This document shows positions 1 to 11,168 of a stretch of DNA of 64,000 nucleotides, piece by piece (position 1 is the first letter of the stretch; every line of letters begins with the position of its first letter). This DNA comes from Coptis chinensis (lineage: Eukaryota; Streptophyta; Magnoliopsida; Ranunculales; Ranunculaceae): contig CM027378.1 of NCBI GenBank assembly GCA_015680905.1, positions 88,813,501 through 88,877,500 of the forward strand. The letters run 5' to 3'. A program made the translations under genes and the position numbers. Below the pieces are notes generated by a model, which worked only from the letters and a program-made list of their open reading frames with translations, searched no databases and had not been told where the DNA came from.

Positions 1-382
1 AGTTAGCACACGTTATCCAGTAATTACTAAGCTGTCGTCAAATGACTTGTCGAGTTCTAAAGTTTCCGGGTTACAGGCAACAGACTCGTATTGACTATGC
101 AAGTATTTAGTTATGCGCACACGAATTTACTATGTATCGAATTATTTTACCACTTATTATTTATCTTCTTTTTCGATCTTCGTATATTCTAAGTAACTAA
201 TGATATGAAACCTTAGAATTTTTCAATTGGTTTTCCTTAACTAACTTGGTTTCTCAGTCGGTGTTAAATTAATTTACGTTACGTCAGGCTAAATGTCTAT
301 CCGACTGGCCACTTACATAATCGTCCGTAAGGTTCACGTGTCTTTTACTAATTCACCCTTAATATGAATTCAGGACTTTACA
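1..382 (-). mobile_element. Ty3/gypsy LTR end (Tekay/Del-like), cut by window edge
   Basis: This stretch resembles the right-hand end of the long gypsy LTR at 24684-27815. Both share the order: a block around the phrase cttacataa, then an acccttaat motif, then a terminal tttaca. Here the terminal CA lies at 381-382. By comparison with the complete element the orientation is minus. Directly after it, copia protease-region sequence begins, so this LTR appears to belong to an element inserted in, or joined to, the copia element on its right. Only the last few hundred bases are visible. It is clearly more diverged from the 16-28 kb element than that element's two LTRs are from each other, so it is a separate and probably older copy or a related family. 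Confidence 0.55.
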
Positions 383-3300
383 GGATTATTCACTACCTAC
401 AGCTGTGGTAAATATGGTGAAGTGAAGATGGGCAGCAGTGGAGTCTCGAAGATTGTAGGCATTGAGGATGTTCATATAGAAACCAATGTCGGATTCACCT
501 TGACACTCAAGGATGTAAGACATATCCCTGACATTCGGCTAAGCCTAATTTCCGCTGGGAAGTTAGATGATGATGGCTTTGTAAACTCGTTTGGTAACGA
601 GGTCTGGAAACTTAGCAGAGGTTCCATTGTAGCAGCCAGAGGGAAGAAAACTTGCGCTTTTTACAAGACACATGCTAGTCTGTGTAAAGCAGAAGTAAAT
701 ACGGCAGAAGAATAAGCTTCCTCCGAACTATGGCACAAGAGACTGTGTCATATGGGCGAAAAAGGCATGGAAGTTCTTGCCAAGCAAAAGGCCTTGCCAG
801 ACATCAAAAGTACACATTTAAATAGATGTACTCATTGTTTGATAGGAAAGCAACACAGGGTGTCTTTCCAAAGATTCTTGTCTCACAGAAAGGACAATGT
901 CCTTGAGCTAGTGCACACAGACTTATGTGGTTCTATAAAAGTGAAGTCCCACGGGGGAACTTTATACTTCGTGACCTTCATTGATGATGCGTCGAGAAAG
1001 GTATGGGTATATAGTCTGAAGACCAAGGATGAAGTACTTGGCATGTTTAAGAAATTCCATAGCATGGTGGAAAGAGAGACAGGGAAGCTTTTGAAATGTA
1101 TTCGCTCAGATAATAGGGGTGAGTATATTGGGCCGTTTGAAGAGTATTGCTAGAGTTATGGGATTCGTCATGAGCAGACCGTTCCCAAAACTCCGCAGCA
1201 AAATGGTATAGCCGAAAGGATGAATCGTACCATTGTAGAGAGGATGAGATGCATGTTGTCTCACTCTAAGCTACCTAGAAGTTACTGGGTAGAAGCAATG
1301 CGCACAACCGTACATGTGATCAACTTATGGCCGTCAAAGCCTCTGAATAGTGATTATCCAGAGAGAGTATGGTCAGGCAGAGATGTTGATTATGGATACT
1401 TGAGGGTATTTGGGTGCAGGGCATTTGTACATATTCCGAAGGATGAGAGATCCAAGGTTGATGACAAAGCCAAGCAATGCATTTTTCTGGGTTATATGGA
1501 TGAGAAGTTTGGCTACAAACTCTATGATCCGATTAACAAGAAGGTAATCCGAAGTGGAGATGTTGTGTTCTTGGAAGACCAAACCATAGCAGATTTCGAA
1601 AAGGGTGAGAAGCTACAAGCTTTCACTAATGATCTTGTTGATTCAGAACTAGAAGTTCCTACTGTGGAAAGTGCATAAGGCATTGAGAATGTTGATAACC
1701 ATAGGCTTGAAGCTCATGATGAGAATCCTATTGCTCATGGTGGGATAAAACCTATATTGATATAGAAGATGCAGATGAAGTGCATGAACCACCACCGAAA
1801 GCGTATGAATCCTCCCGAAGGCACCCGAGATGGGGCAAAGAGGTCAGACAGAGAGAGACAAGCTTCAACCAGGTATCCACCACATACGCATATTCTACTA
1901 TCGGATGGTGGAGAACCTATGTACTATCAAGAGGCTCTTGAAGGTACAGACAAAGAGAAGTGGTTGAAGGCAATGCATGATGAGATGGATTCTTTGCATA
2001 AGAATCACACTTATGAGTTAGTTGAGAAACCGAAAGAAAGAAAAATTCTCAAGAATAAGTGGATCTACAAAGTCAAGCATGAGGAGAATAATCCACACCC
2101 AAGACACAAAGATCGCCTTGTTGTGAAGGGATTTGGTCAAAGGAAATGTATTGACTTTGATAAAATTTTCTCTCCTGTAGTGAAGATGACTTCTATCCGG
2201 GTGGTAGTAGGTATGATCGTAAGTATGAACCTGGAGGTTGAACAGCTAGATGTTAAGACAGTTTTTCTTCATGGAGACCTTGAATAAGATGTCTACATGG
2301 ACCAGCTAGAGGGGTTTGAGGTCAAAGGCAAGGAGCACCTAGTATGCAAGCTGATAAAGAGCTTGTTCGGGTGGAAGCAGGCACCAAGACAGTGGTACAT
2401 AAAGTTTGATTCTTTTATGGCGAATCAAGGATACAAGAAGTTTACTTCCGATCATTATGTGTTTGTTTAGAAACTTCCAGATGGGGATTTTATAGTGCTC
2501 TTGTTATATGTGGATGATATGTTGATAGTTGGCCTGAACATCAACAAGATATCCAAGCTGAAGAAAGACTTGAGTAAGTCCTTTGAGACGAAGGATTTGG
2601 GTCAAGCAAAGCAGATACTTGGGATGTGGATCACTCATGACAGAAAGAGTGGGAAGTTGTGGCTTTCTCAAGAAAGCTACATTGAGAAGGTGTTAAAGAG
2701 ATTCAACATGGATCAAAACCCGGGCCGGTCGGTTAATCCGGCTTGGTGGCCAATTCCTCATGACCAAAGAGATGTGTCCAAAGGGTGAGCATGAGCAGAG
2801 TCAGATGGAAAAGATTCCTTATGCATCCGCAGTGGGCAACTTCATGTATGCAATGGTGTGTACAAAACCGGATATTGCTTTCGCCGTTGGTGTTGTAAGC
2901 CAATTTCTGTCTAATCCGGGTAAGGAGCATTGGGAAGGTATTAAGTGGATATTGAGATATCTCAAGGGCACTTCCAAATCGTGTGTGTGTTTTGGTGGAA
3001 GTAAGCCCTTACTGGAAAGCTGCACTGATGCAGACATGGTAGGTGATGTTGACTTGATGAAGTCCACCTCTAGTTATCTTGTTACTTTTGCAGGGGGAGT
3101 AGTTTCTTGGCAATCTAAGTTACAAAAGTGTGTTGCCCTCTCCACTACAGAAGCTGAGTATATTGCAGTCACTGAGTGTTGCAAAGAGATGTTATGGATG
3201 AAGAGGTTCTTCGACGAACTAGGGTTAAAGCAGAAACAATTTGTAGTCCTATGTGATAGTCAGAGCGCTATCCATTTGAGCAAGAATCCATGTTTTCATT

Positions 3301-4180
3301 CTAGATCTAAGCACATACACGTGCGTTATCATTGGATTAGAGAAGTACTTGAAGACAAGTATTTATGTATTGAGAAGATCTATACCGACAAAAACGGGTC
3401 GGAAATGATGACCAAAGTCTTACCGAAATGTAAGTTTGATGTTTGCTGTGCTACTGCTGGAATAGCAGCAGACTCCTCCTATTGATTTGGAAATTGCATG
3501 GAGGTATCCCCTCTCACTGTTCGGGAGGGGGAGATTGTTGGAGTTATCCCTCACATGAGGAGAAAAAGGAGTTCAGCTTGCGTGGAGAAGCCTGAGCGCG
3601 CACGCGCTCAGATTAGTCTTGCTCAAGGCATGACCCGCGCCCATGCCGTGGACAACTTACAGTGTTTTGAGGGTGCGCGCTCGACATTGGCCTTGCCGAG
3701 AGCGCGCCCGCGCCCATGCCTATTTTCGACAAAATTTCTATTTTTGTGAAACCGTGAGTTTGCAATATAAGGTTTGGGTTTTTGGCAAAATCCAAGACAC
3801 GAAAATACACATAACAGATAAAGAAAACCCAATCTTGAAAGTAATCAAGATTGAGAGATAACCTTTACAGAGAGACAAGCCTGTAAAAAGATCTAGTAAG
3901 GTGAGAGACTGAAAGGAATGATTGTAATTTTCCTTCCCATTTTATAAAAGGATTAACTTTTGTGGAAGTAGGCACCATTGGCCGAACCACGGTATATCTT
4001 TGTGTTGTGATATACTTGTTCTTTTCTTTACATTATTATTTGTTGTTGATAGTTGTTTAGAGAGTTGGGCATGTTAGGTTGGTTATAGTTGATATTTAGA
4101 ATTTGTCTGGAGTAGAAGTGTGTTCAAATACAAATTATCTGTGTAGTGGGGATCGATTGATATCGGATTAAACCCCAACA
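383..4180 (+). mobile_element. Ty1/copia element, Tork/TNT1-like, degraded, partial
   Basis: This is a plus-strand copia fossil. The visible parts, in copia order, are: the end of protease (about 383-720), GAG-pre-integrase (about 720-880, with an LWHKRLCHMGEKGMEVL-like motif), integrase core (about 880-1680), reverse transcriptase (about 1900-2790, with YVDD near 2510), RNase H (about 2800-3480) and a 3' LTR from 3536. The wording of the integrase, RT and RNase H blocks matches the TNT1 polyprotein closely, which places it in the Tork lineage. It is broken in several places and cannot be active. The left part is replaced by a gypsy LTR (1-382), so the 5' LTR and gag lie outside the window or are gone. 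The same family is seen at 15597-34631. Confidence 0.9.
3536..4180 (+). repeat. copia 3' LTR
   Basis: This LTR of about 645 bp begins TGTTGG and ends CCAACA, a perfect 6-bp terminal inverted repeat. It is preceded directly by a purine-rich tract (3524-3534, gggagggggag), the expected plus-strand primer site. The sequence just inside the start (GAGTTATCCCTCACATGAGG) recurs at 15601 and 33960 in the second copia element, confirming one family. It contains GC-rich gcgcgcc-type patches and the leader-like segment that is conserved in all three copies. Confidence 0.85.
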
Positions 4181-5315
4181 CGATAGTGGTTAGGAAGAAG
4201 GCCAAGAAGATGAAGGTGTTAATTAATATGTGTCATTGATTTAGTCAAATCTTAATGGTACCTATGATGTCACATGTAATTTTGGTTTTAACATGTGTTT
4301 GTTTTAAATTTTGGTTTTTTTTTGTCCACGTTGGCAGAAAATATATTGGTGAAGAATCTAACTGTACAGTGCACAGGCTGTCCAAATAATTTGACGACAT
4401 TCCTTTTGAAACTTGATTGTATTTTTGGAAGATTTTTGGAACAAAATGAAAATATGTTTCATTTATAGGTCGTTAACTCTAATAATATTGGAATATTTCA
4501 CGAAAACCTTGAGAGCCTTGAAAGATCATTGATAGACAGACTGATTTGATCAAATCGAAACAAAGAACACCCAATAATAAGGCAATAAAGGGCAGTCTTA
4601 CAGTTTCTTGTCATCCCTTTAGCCTTTAAACATTTTTCTTAAGGAGTCTTTAATTTGCTAATTTTGTAATATACAAAAATTTCGACAAACCATATTATAG
4701 ACTTATAGTTCCACTCCACTCGATACATACATGCATAAAAATTTCATCGAAGTATCTACCATTACATCCATTACTTTGGCCAACTGAGGGGGTGATGTGT
4801 ATATAACATTATTTTTAAATTTCACGGTACTCATTTTCCATCAAGTGTGAAACAAAAAAGATGAACATGTACCTGTATACGATGGATAGAGGCATAGAAA
4901 GAATAATAAAATGATGTGGGGACCAAGAGCAGCTGCAATGCTGCATTATTCCAAATACATGAAACTGAAATAGAATCGTTAATGATTTTATTAGTTACCT
5001 TGAAGAAGGGATGCATGCAATGAGATTCTCCTTCAGGATCAATAATGGTAAAAAACATTGGCTACATTATGAATAATTTCTCTTATGCTGTTTCAATTTT
5101 GAGGAGAAAATTATCGACATGTTGTAAAATCATCTTTATGATCTAGATTTAGTACATGTGCACAGGAATCCGAATTGCCCAACTGCAACCTCCATTATCT
5201 CATCATTCAAATCTATGTCGTAGGCCTCAAATTGGGAAAAGAGTAGATGGATCATCAATTACCATTTGACTTTTCTTATCCTCCACAATGTTCACTGAGG
5301 GTTTCCATAATCTGT
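4181..5315. other. intergenic, no gene recognised
   Basis: AT-rich sequence between the copia LTR and the 3' end of the RING-like gene. Short open frames are present, but none shows a recognisable domain or exon structure. Its right end (about 5200-5315) probably holds the 3' untranslated region of the minus-strand gene that stops at 5316. Confidence 0.5.
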
Positions 5316-6348
5316 TCAATTACCACATGGGCAATGAAGAACACCATAATTGGTAGGAATACACCACGGGTGGAAGATATGGCCACAGTTAAATACCCGA
5401 TAGTCGTGACCCACAGGATCTTGACACATGCTGCAACTTAGTGGCGGGTCTGCAAATATACCCAATCAAGCATAAGTAATAATGCATTAAGAGTAAAACA
5501 ATCTAAAAAATCCATGTAATATATATTCAAGGGGCAAGATAATACAGCTCAAATTTTCTGCAGATATTGCTGGAGGAGTGTAAGCTTGTACATTATTTGC
5601 TGCGGAACGACTGCATATGGTGCAATGCGGACGACTGCAAATGGAATTACAGCGCAAGTTGTAGTAATGGCCACAGTCACGTTGCACATCGTCCTGACCC
5701 CATGCAGTACCATCACAGATATTACACCTCACTCTTGGGCCTTCAAATACCCAATCGAGCATAAGTAGCCATGAAAAAAAGGCATAAAAGTTGTGTGTAT
5801 AGAGACTTAAGATTTCAAATGTAAAATTCCACAAAAGAAATTTCTAGGTACAAGATCATACCGTTCCATTGCTGACCAACATCCTGTTGTGAATCTTCTA
5901 CAGACGCAGGGACTTGCCTATATATATGCTGACCAACCTGTTGGGAGTGTGCTTCAGATACCACATTGTTGTTCCTATGTTCAGCAACAAACTGACATGA
6001 AAGTGTGTTAGTGTTAGGACCACTGTTTCGTTGCTGAGCACCAACCAGTAGAGTGGTTATTTCGGATGCAGATACACTATTCTGGTCAATATGTCCTAGA
6101 GCATTCACCACGTGGGCAGTAGTACGAACTACAGAACTGTAAGGATGACTCCTGGGGCCGCCGGGTTCATAACGGCGGCGTGGACTGGTATTTTGAGTAC
6201 GTAAAGGTCCACCAGCCCCTTGAGAATATGTTGTGGGCGATCTACCGCGTCCTCTTCCATAATTGTGGTCTCTCTGTGATGTGTTGTTATTAGTAGGCGG
6301 TCTACCGCGTCCTCTTCCATAATTGTGGTCTCTCTGTGACCTATCCAT
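5316..6348 (-). CDS. small RG-rich protein with two RING-like Cys/His fingers (3 exons)
   Basis: Three exons on the minus strand: 6348-5862, 5740-5546 and 5449-5316. Both introns (121 and 96 bp) have GT and AG ends, and the phases fit exactly, giving 271 residues with a TGA stop. The start is the first ATG (MDRSQRDHN). Residues about 4-40 hold two copies of a 20-residue repeat (SQRDHNYGRGRGR core), followed by a Ser/Asn/Gln-rich stretch to about 162. Exon 2 encodes a finger CNIC, an 11-residue gap, CGH and CTIC. Exon 3 encodes CSMC, CGHIFHPWC and CPC. This pattern is like RING/RING-H2 fingers, known as E3 ubiquitin ligase domains. The first finger has Asn where the second has its inner His, and the second ends in C-x-C, so zinc ligation is not standard. 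A role in ubiquitination is inference only, and I do not recognise a named family. It could also be a pseudogene, but the frame is open throughout. Confidence 0.7.
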
Positions 6349-7524
6349 CCTTAAAAACAAAGAAATAAGCTCTAGAGCCTCTCAGCACCTCTTTCCAGAC
6401 ACTAGGAGAATCAGCCTCGAGTAGGAAGAACTCTGCAATCAGTGACATTTGAAAGAAAAAGGAAAACTAAAAAACAATCTAGTGGAAACTAGCATAAGGT
6501 GTTGCAGTAAAGAGATTATAGCTCCTTCAGCTTTCTGATTCAAAATATACTCTTTGATTCAAGACTAAATGCCTGTAGGATTCTTAATAATGAAAATTTC
6601 TTTAAGCCCAACACACACAAATGAATGAAACTATAAACTAATCAACTGAATGTTTCTTATAATGAAAAGTACCACTAAGAATATATCCAACAAAACGCAC
6701 AGAACATTTCAGATTTTCAACCAAATAAGAAACAAAGAACAACCAATGACATTAAAATTCTTTTGATTCTAAGCCTTATGGAAACAATTTCTGTGAACCA
6801 GGAAAACAATGTTCAAGATTCTCAGAACAAAAAATTCAAAGATAACCAACTTTCATCATCAAGAACTTCAATATTCTGGGAAAAATATTAATACAACAAG
6901 ACAAGATCAATGTGATTCAAATTACAGTATCAGAAATTCTATCTCCTATCAACTAAACGAAAACCATACAATCACTATTCAAAAGCAGAATATCACGAGA
7001 AACTTTCAGCATCAAAATTTCTGAACAACAACATAAAACAATATACTTCAAAGAACAAGTTAACGAACACAATTATGATCAACATAACTAAGTTTTTCAA
7101 GAACATTTTCAACAAACTGAACCAAATTGCAAAAGAACAACTGAACTCCGTAACAAAACTTTCAAGAAAATGTTAGGAATGCAAGAAACAGAGTTAAACT
7201 AACTTTTGTTCTTGCATATTCAACAAACAAGATTGAAACTGTGTCAAGAAACTGAGTTAGAATGCATTAAAGCTCTAAAAGATACTAAGAATAGGATCAT
7301 TACAAACATTCAAGAACAACAGAGCAAATGAGAACCCAATAAGAGATTTTCAGTGCGTGATTAAATGAAATGCATGAAGAACAGAGAACTACCACAGCAG
7401 CAAGTAAGGAAAGAAGAAGAAGAACGAACCGTGGGATAGTAGTATCGGGGTGTTTCGGTTGATGAGACGCGCCTTTGGTATCGTTTCAGGTTGTAAGAAG
7501 CCCCGACTTTGAACCAGTGATAAC
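6349..7524. other. upstream region of the RING-like gene, probable leader/intron
   Basis: A-rich on the plus strand (T-rich on the gene's strand) with no protein-coding frame of note. On the minus strand, CT-rich sequence near 7440-7390 followed by a GT looks like a 5' untranslated exon and donor, and a TTTTTAAG acceptor-like site lies just before the ATG. A leader intron is therefore plausible, but transcript data would be needed. Confidence 0.35.
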
Positions 7525-7644
7525 TTTGTTCCCAAGTTTGTTTTGGTGCTAAAGTGACTTGTATACCCTTTTAAATAAAAAAAATTTGTTCCCAAGTTTG
7601 TTTTGGTGCTAAAGTGACTTGTATGCCCTTTTAAATAAAATATA
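7525..7644. repeat. 60-bp direct tandem duplication
   Basis: Two adjacent 60-bp copies (7525-7584 and 7585-7644) that start tttgttcccaag and end near ttttaaataaa. They differ mainly at one base (gtatac versus gtatgc) in the compared core. The duplication lies just upstream of the likely 5' leader of the minus-strand RING-like gene, so it may be part of its promoter region. Confidence 0.85.
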
Positions 7645-8103
7645 TATATTTTTTATATTTGGTTTATTGCTCAATTCCTTTAACCCACATTTTGTGAAAC
7701 AATTCAACAGCCTTTAGATACAATTCAGCTCGAACATAACCCAAAAGCGTAGTACTCCACGATGACTCACTTCTCTGAGGCATTTCATCAAACAAAAATC
7801 TAGACGGCTCAATATATCCAAATTCTGAATCCATATCAATCATTTTTTATTTTTTTATTTTTTTTTTAATATGAAATTAGCTGAGGACGAACTGAGCTCT
7901 TGGGACAAAATGTGATTACGGGTTCGAGTGGTCGGATAGAGAGCTGAGAGCTTTGAGAAGTTAACTTATTAGTAAGCTCTAATTTGAATTTGGTTACTTA
8001 GTTCTCAGCCTCCAAGTGAGCTTGTGTGTTGTGTTGCTAGTGTCCAATACTAAACATTGCTGCTTCACACAACAAAAACATTTAATTAGAGACATGGTGC
8101 CAG
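7645..8103. other. intergenic, no gene recognised
   Basis: AT-rich, with T-rich runs near 7843-7870. Nothing that can be assigned to a gene or a repeat family by eye. Confidence 0.5.
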
Positions 8104-8143
8104 TTTTTTTTTTTTTTTTGATAATTGACTTCCTTCCCTTCCT

Positions 8144-8827
8144 TTAAAATCTAATAAGAGGACTTACATACTCAAAAACCCAATTTGGAGGAGGTCCAAT
8201 TCCTGCATATCTTGCTACCCTCTTGGCCAGTTCATGGGCCTCTCTATTGGTGTTACGTCTTATCCAAAAGAACTCAATATTTGACTCATTATTTATATTA
8301 CAAACTTGAAATAAATCTAAGATTTTCTTTACATGTTCCTCAACTTGCCAGCCTAATCTTTCCTCATTCCCTGCAAGCACTTCCATCAACTGACGATTAT
8401 CTCCCAAGACTATAGAGGGCCCTGACTTTAGCTTTTGAATTAGAACAGTTGTGATTTCTGCTTCATAGCATTCTGCCTGTATAATTGTTTGGCAATTGAA
8501 TTTCATGTATGCTGCTCTGAGTAATTTACCATCTGGACTTCTACATAGTGTGGCCGACGCCCCCTTATTCTCACATCTGTTAAAAGCTCCATCAAAAGAG
8601 ATGAGGTTCCTGTTACTGTATAACTCCCTATGGCTCAAGCTAAAATCTATAGTATTGTCTATGGCATGACTAAGATCCTGGCCATTAGGGGATGGATTGT
8701 TCTTTGCAGTGTAAGCTTCTATGAATATCTTGACTGTTTGATTCACAAGTGTGTAGAGCTCCTGGACACTACTCCTCTTTCTTTCAAACTTGAGTTTGTT
8801 TCTTGCTTTCCAAATTTCATGCATCAT
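8144..8827 (-). pseudogene. LINE ORF2 C-terminus: RNase-H-like (RVT_3) segment
   Basis: An open stretch of 227 codons that begins with an MMHEIWKARNKLKFE-like linker, common before RVT_3 domains. It continues with the RNase H fold: FDGAFN (first strand, metal-binding Asp), a QAECYEAE helix with Glu, the VLGDNRQLMEVL motif with Asp, and NREAHELAKR near the end. In LINEs this domain removes RNA from the cDNA hybrid. Here it is a fragment of a truncated copy and not a host gene. Similar isolated RVT_3 proteins are often mis-annotated as plant ribonuclease H genes. Confidence 0.8.
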
Positions 8828-9290
8828 ACATAAACCATAGGTATTGGAAGTTGTAGATCCTTGTCTCTCTCCCAGCTAATTAAATCATCTAGCCAACATC
8901 TGATATCCTTTTTTTCATTTGCATCTACCCTCAAACTTATGTTTGATCCATACAATAGTGTTCTACTCCACTCACAACCAAAGAAAATGTAGAAATCAGT
9001 TTCAGTGTGTCTTTCACAGAAAACACAACTTACATCACCCTCAAACTTCTTCTGCATTAGTACTTCTCCAGTGGGTAGACCTCCCATGTAAGCTTTCCAT
9101 GTAAAGAGTTGAGTGGCTGCACTAGTTTTTATTTTCCAGATCCTCCTTATACTCTTTTTATTCATTCTAGAGCTCTCACCCTCCTTATATTCTTTGGCAA
9201 GTAACTTGTAAGCAGACTTGACTATAAGAATTCTCTTCTTATCTTTCCACCAAATGATTTTATCAATGGCATTTGGTTTGATAATTAAGG
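8824..9290 (-). pseudogene. LINE ORF2 zf-RVT segment
   Basis: Contains the zf-RVT signature found after reverse transcriptase in plant LINEs: IWKIKTSAATQLFTWKAYMG, LPTGEVLMQKK, then CVFC and a downstream FFGC that supply the Cys ligands. The matching sequence extends upstream of the first Met at 9165 to about 9290 (a KIIWWKDKKRI-like stretch). It overlaps the RNase H frame by a few bases but in a different frame, so the parent polyprotein is broken here. Confidence 0.75.
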
Positions 9291-9936
9291 TTTTAATACA
9301 ATCAGAGATCAGGTTAGGAAATCATTCTCTTAACCTATAGTAATGTCCCATTCCTCCTCATTATCCCTAGATAGGTCAGATACTCTACGAGTGAGGTTTA
9401 GGTTTAATTGACTCTTTTTGGGTTTAGGTGTTTTTCTAAAATAAGAGGTTTATTAAGAAAAGATAACCAAGGTTCAGAAAAAGTTTTAATCCTAGAGCCA
9501 TTACCAAGTAACCACATGAATCCTTCCTTTACTGCTTTCATACTTCACATCACACCTCTCAAGAAAAAGATAATGGTCTTTTCTTCTTGCCATCTTGGTT
9601 ATTAAAACAATCCCACTTATAAATACTATTAAAAGTTTTATACCATATTGAATTCTCATCTTTAATAAGTCTCTAACTGTGTTTAGCCAACATGGCCAAA
9701 TTCATTTCTCTGGCTTTCCTAAAACCTAAACCTCTATTTGCCTTTGATTTGCATAGTTTCTCCCAACTCCTAGTGTGCCAAGAAATATAATTTGTGGTCA
9801 CATTCCACTAGAAATCCCGATTTAGTCTATCGATCCTTTCATTGATTATGCTAGGTAATGCATAAACTCCCATGGCATAGATATGCACTGTTTGCCCTAC
9901 TGATTTGACTATGGTGGTTCTTGATCAGCTCCCAAA

Positions 9937-10764
9937 TGTGCGTTTTATTACCCTTATATTACTGCATTACAACCTTTCTTACGCATAATGAAAAAACAAC
10001 TCATAGCTTTTATTGCCCTTTTTAGGTTACAGAGCAATTCATACCACTTATCATAAAAGCTGTATCTTAGCACCAAAAAGAGCCTTATTTACGCTTATTA
10101 TGAAGACTCGAAGCTGCTATAAAAAAGTACTAAAAAAGTCAAAGTCAAAGGTCAAAGACTCCAAACTAGAGAGCTGAAAGTCAAGTCCGATCCTTAACTC
10201 AGAAAACCAGAGATAGATGTCCTTGACACAAGACAATGCTTTCTCTAAACTTAGCTTGATCAAGAAAAAAAGGAAAAAGCAAAAACAAAAGCAACATGAG
10301 AGGTGTCTTGATTATAGAGGAGAAGGGCAAATCAATCTTTTGTAAAAGTAGGGGTATAAGAACCAAAATTTAGGGAGAGAGAAAGCATCTCGACATATTC
10401 TAGTGTCATGTAGGATTTATTTTCTAGTCATTTTCATTTCAAGAGTCATTTTACTTTTTTTGTTCTTCATTTTCAACCAAATTGTTTACTTTTTATTCTT
10501 CATTTAATCAATCATTTCTTTCTTTGTTGTTCTTTCTTTCAATCAATCATTTCAGTTCTTTCAAGTTTGTGTTTCCAACAATTTAAACAACTTAGTTTTT
10601 TCAAGCTTACTCAATACAATAGAGTTAACCAATACAAGTTCTAAACTAAAGAAATCTACCTTCCTTCCTTCTAAAACTCCCAACCATTCAAGTTCTAAAC
10701 AATCTATGGTGAACCACATTCAACAACTTTGAAATACTCATCAACAATTAATACTCAAACGTCA
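9937..10764 (+). repeat. probable 5' LTR of the Athila/Tat-like remnant
   Basis: Begins TGTGCGTTTTATTACCC exactly where LINE sequence stops and ends ...ACGTCA two bases before the TGGCGCC primer site. TG...CA ends and the position relative to the primer site support an LTR of about 828 bp. There is no second copy in the window for comparison, so the left border rests on the junction with the LINE. Confidence 0.5.
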
Positions 10765-10766
10765 AA

Positions 10767-10783
10767 TGGCGCCGCTGTCATGG
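10767..10783 (+). other. primer binding site (TGGCGCC type)
   Basis: The sequence tggcgccgctgtcatgg resembles the TGGCGCCGTTGCCGGGG primer site found just after the 5' LTR in Athila and Tat/Ogre elements. It matches perfectly over the first nine bases and partly thereafter. Confidence 0.6.
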
Positions 10784-10784
10784 A

Positions 10785-11131
10785 TTGAAGGAACAAGGAT
10801 GTTTGGTTGAGTATCTAAAGAGGGAAGTATCACTCTCACCCTTACTCTTCTTGTTTTTCTAATTTTCGTTGATTTATTTTGTTTTTTTTTCATTATTGAT
10901 CTACTGCTTTGCAAATTCAGGTTCGAGATCCACATGCTGGAGAAAAGCTGAAGCTTTTGCTGGAAAAAGAACGTACTTGGTCGGAACCGATCGCGCCCTA
11001 GCCGGAGCGCGACCGCCTAGCCACCTTAGCACAATGATGTCTCGTTTCTTCACAGTTCATTCATTTTCAGCATGTAGTTTTACTGTGAAACTCAGATTTT
11101 GTAATAGAGTAATATAAAGCAGTGGGCTTTG

Positions 11132-11168
<37 letters not shown>

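Larger units (their letters stand above)
8104..9936 (-). mobile_element. 5'-truncated LINE (L1-type with RNase H), minus strand
   Basis: Read on the minus strand, this is the 3' third of a plant LINE ORF2. In order: a post-RT segment (9936 to about 9700, with TTIVKSVGQTVHIYAM and later a KLCKSKANRGLGFRKAREMN-like motif), a zf-RVT segment (about 9290-8824) and an RNase-H-like RVT_3 domain (8827-8144). It ends in a run of 16 T on the plus strand (8104-8119), which is the poly(A) tail. The reading frame is interrupted: an in-frame TAG follows the INERIDRLNRDF segment, and a frame change lies at the zf-RVT/RNase H overlap near 8825, so it is dead. The right border coincides with the start of an LTR at 9937, which suggests that element inserted into the LINE or ended against it. 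Confidence 0.85.

Noticed and set aside
3498-3861. Several overlapping open frames in GC-rich sequence
   Set aside because: They lie inside the copia LTR, and equivalents in the other LTR copies are not conserved as protein.
5567-5768. Plus-strand frames opposite the finger exons
   Set aside because: They are antisense shadows; the minus strand gives fingers and exact exon phases.
8144-8827. A host ribonuclease H gene
   Set aside because: Directly preceded by zf-RVT and post-RT LINE sequence and followed by a poly(A) tail; it is the 3' end of a LINE.
10869-11117. 82-codon frame followed by a long A run, resembling a processed retrocopy
   Set aside because: No recognisable protein, no target duplication seen, and it falls in the leader of the Athila/Tat-like remnant.
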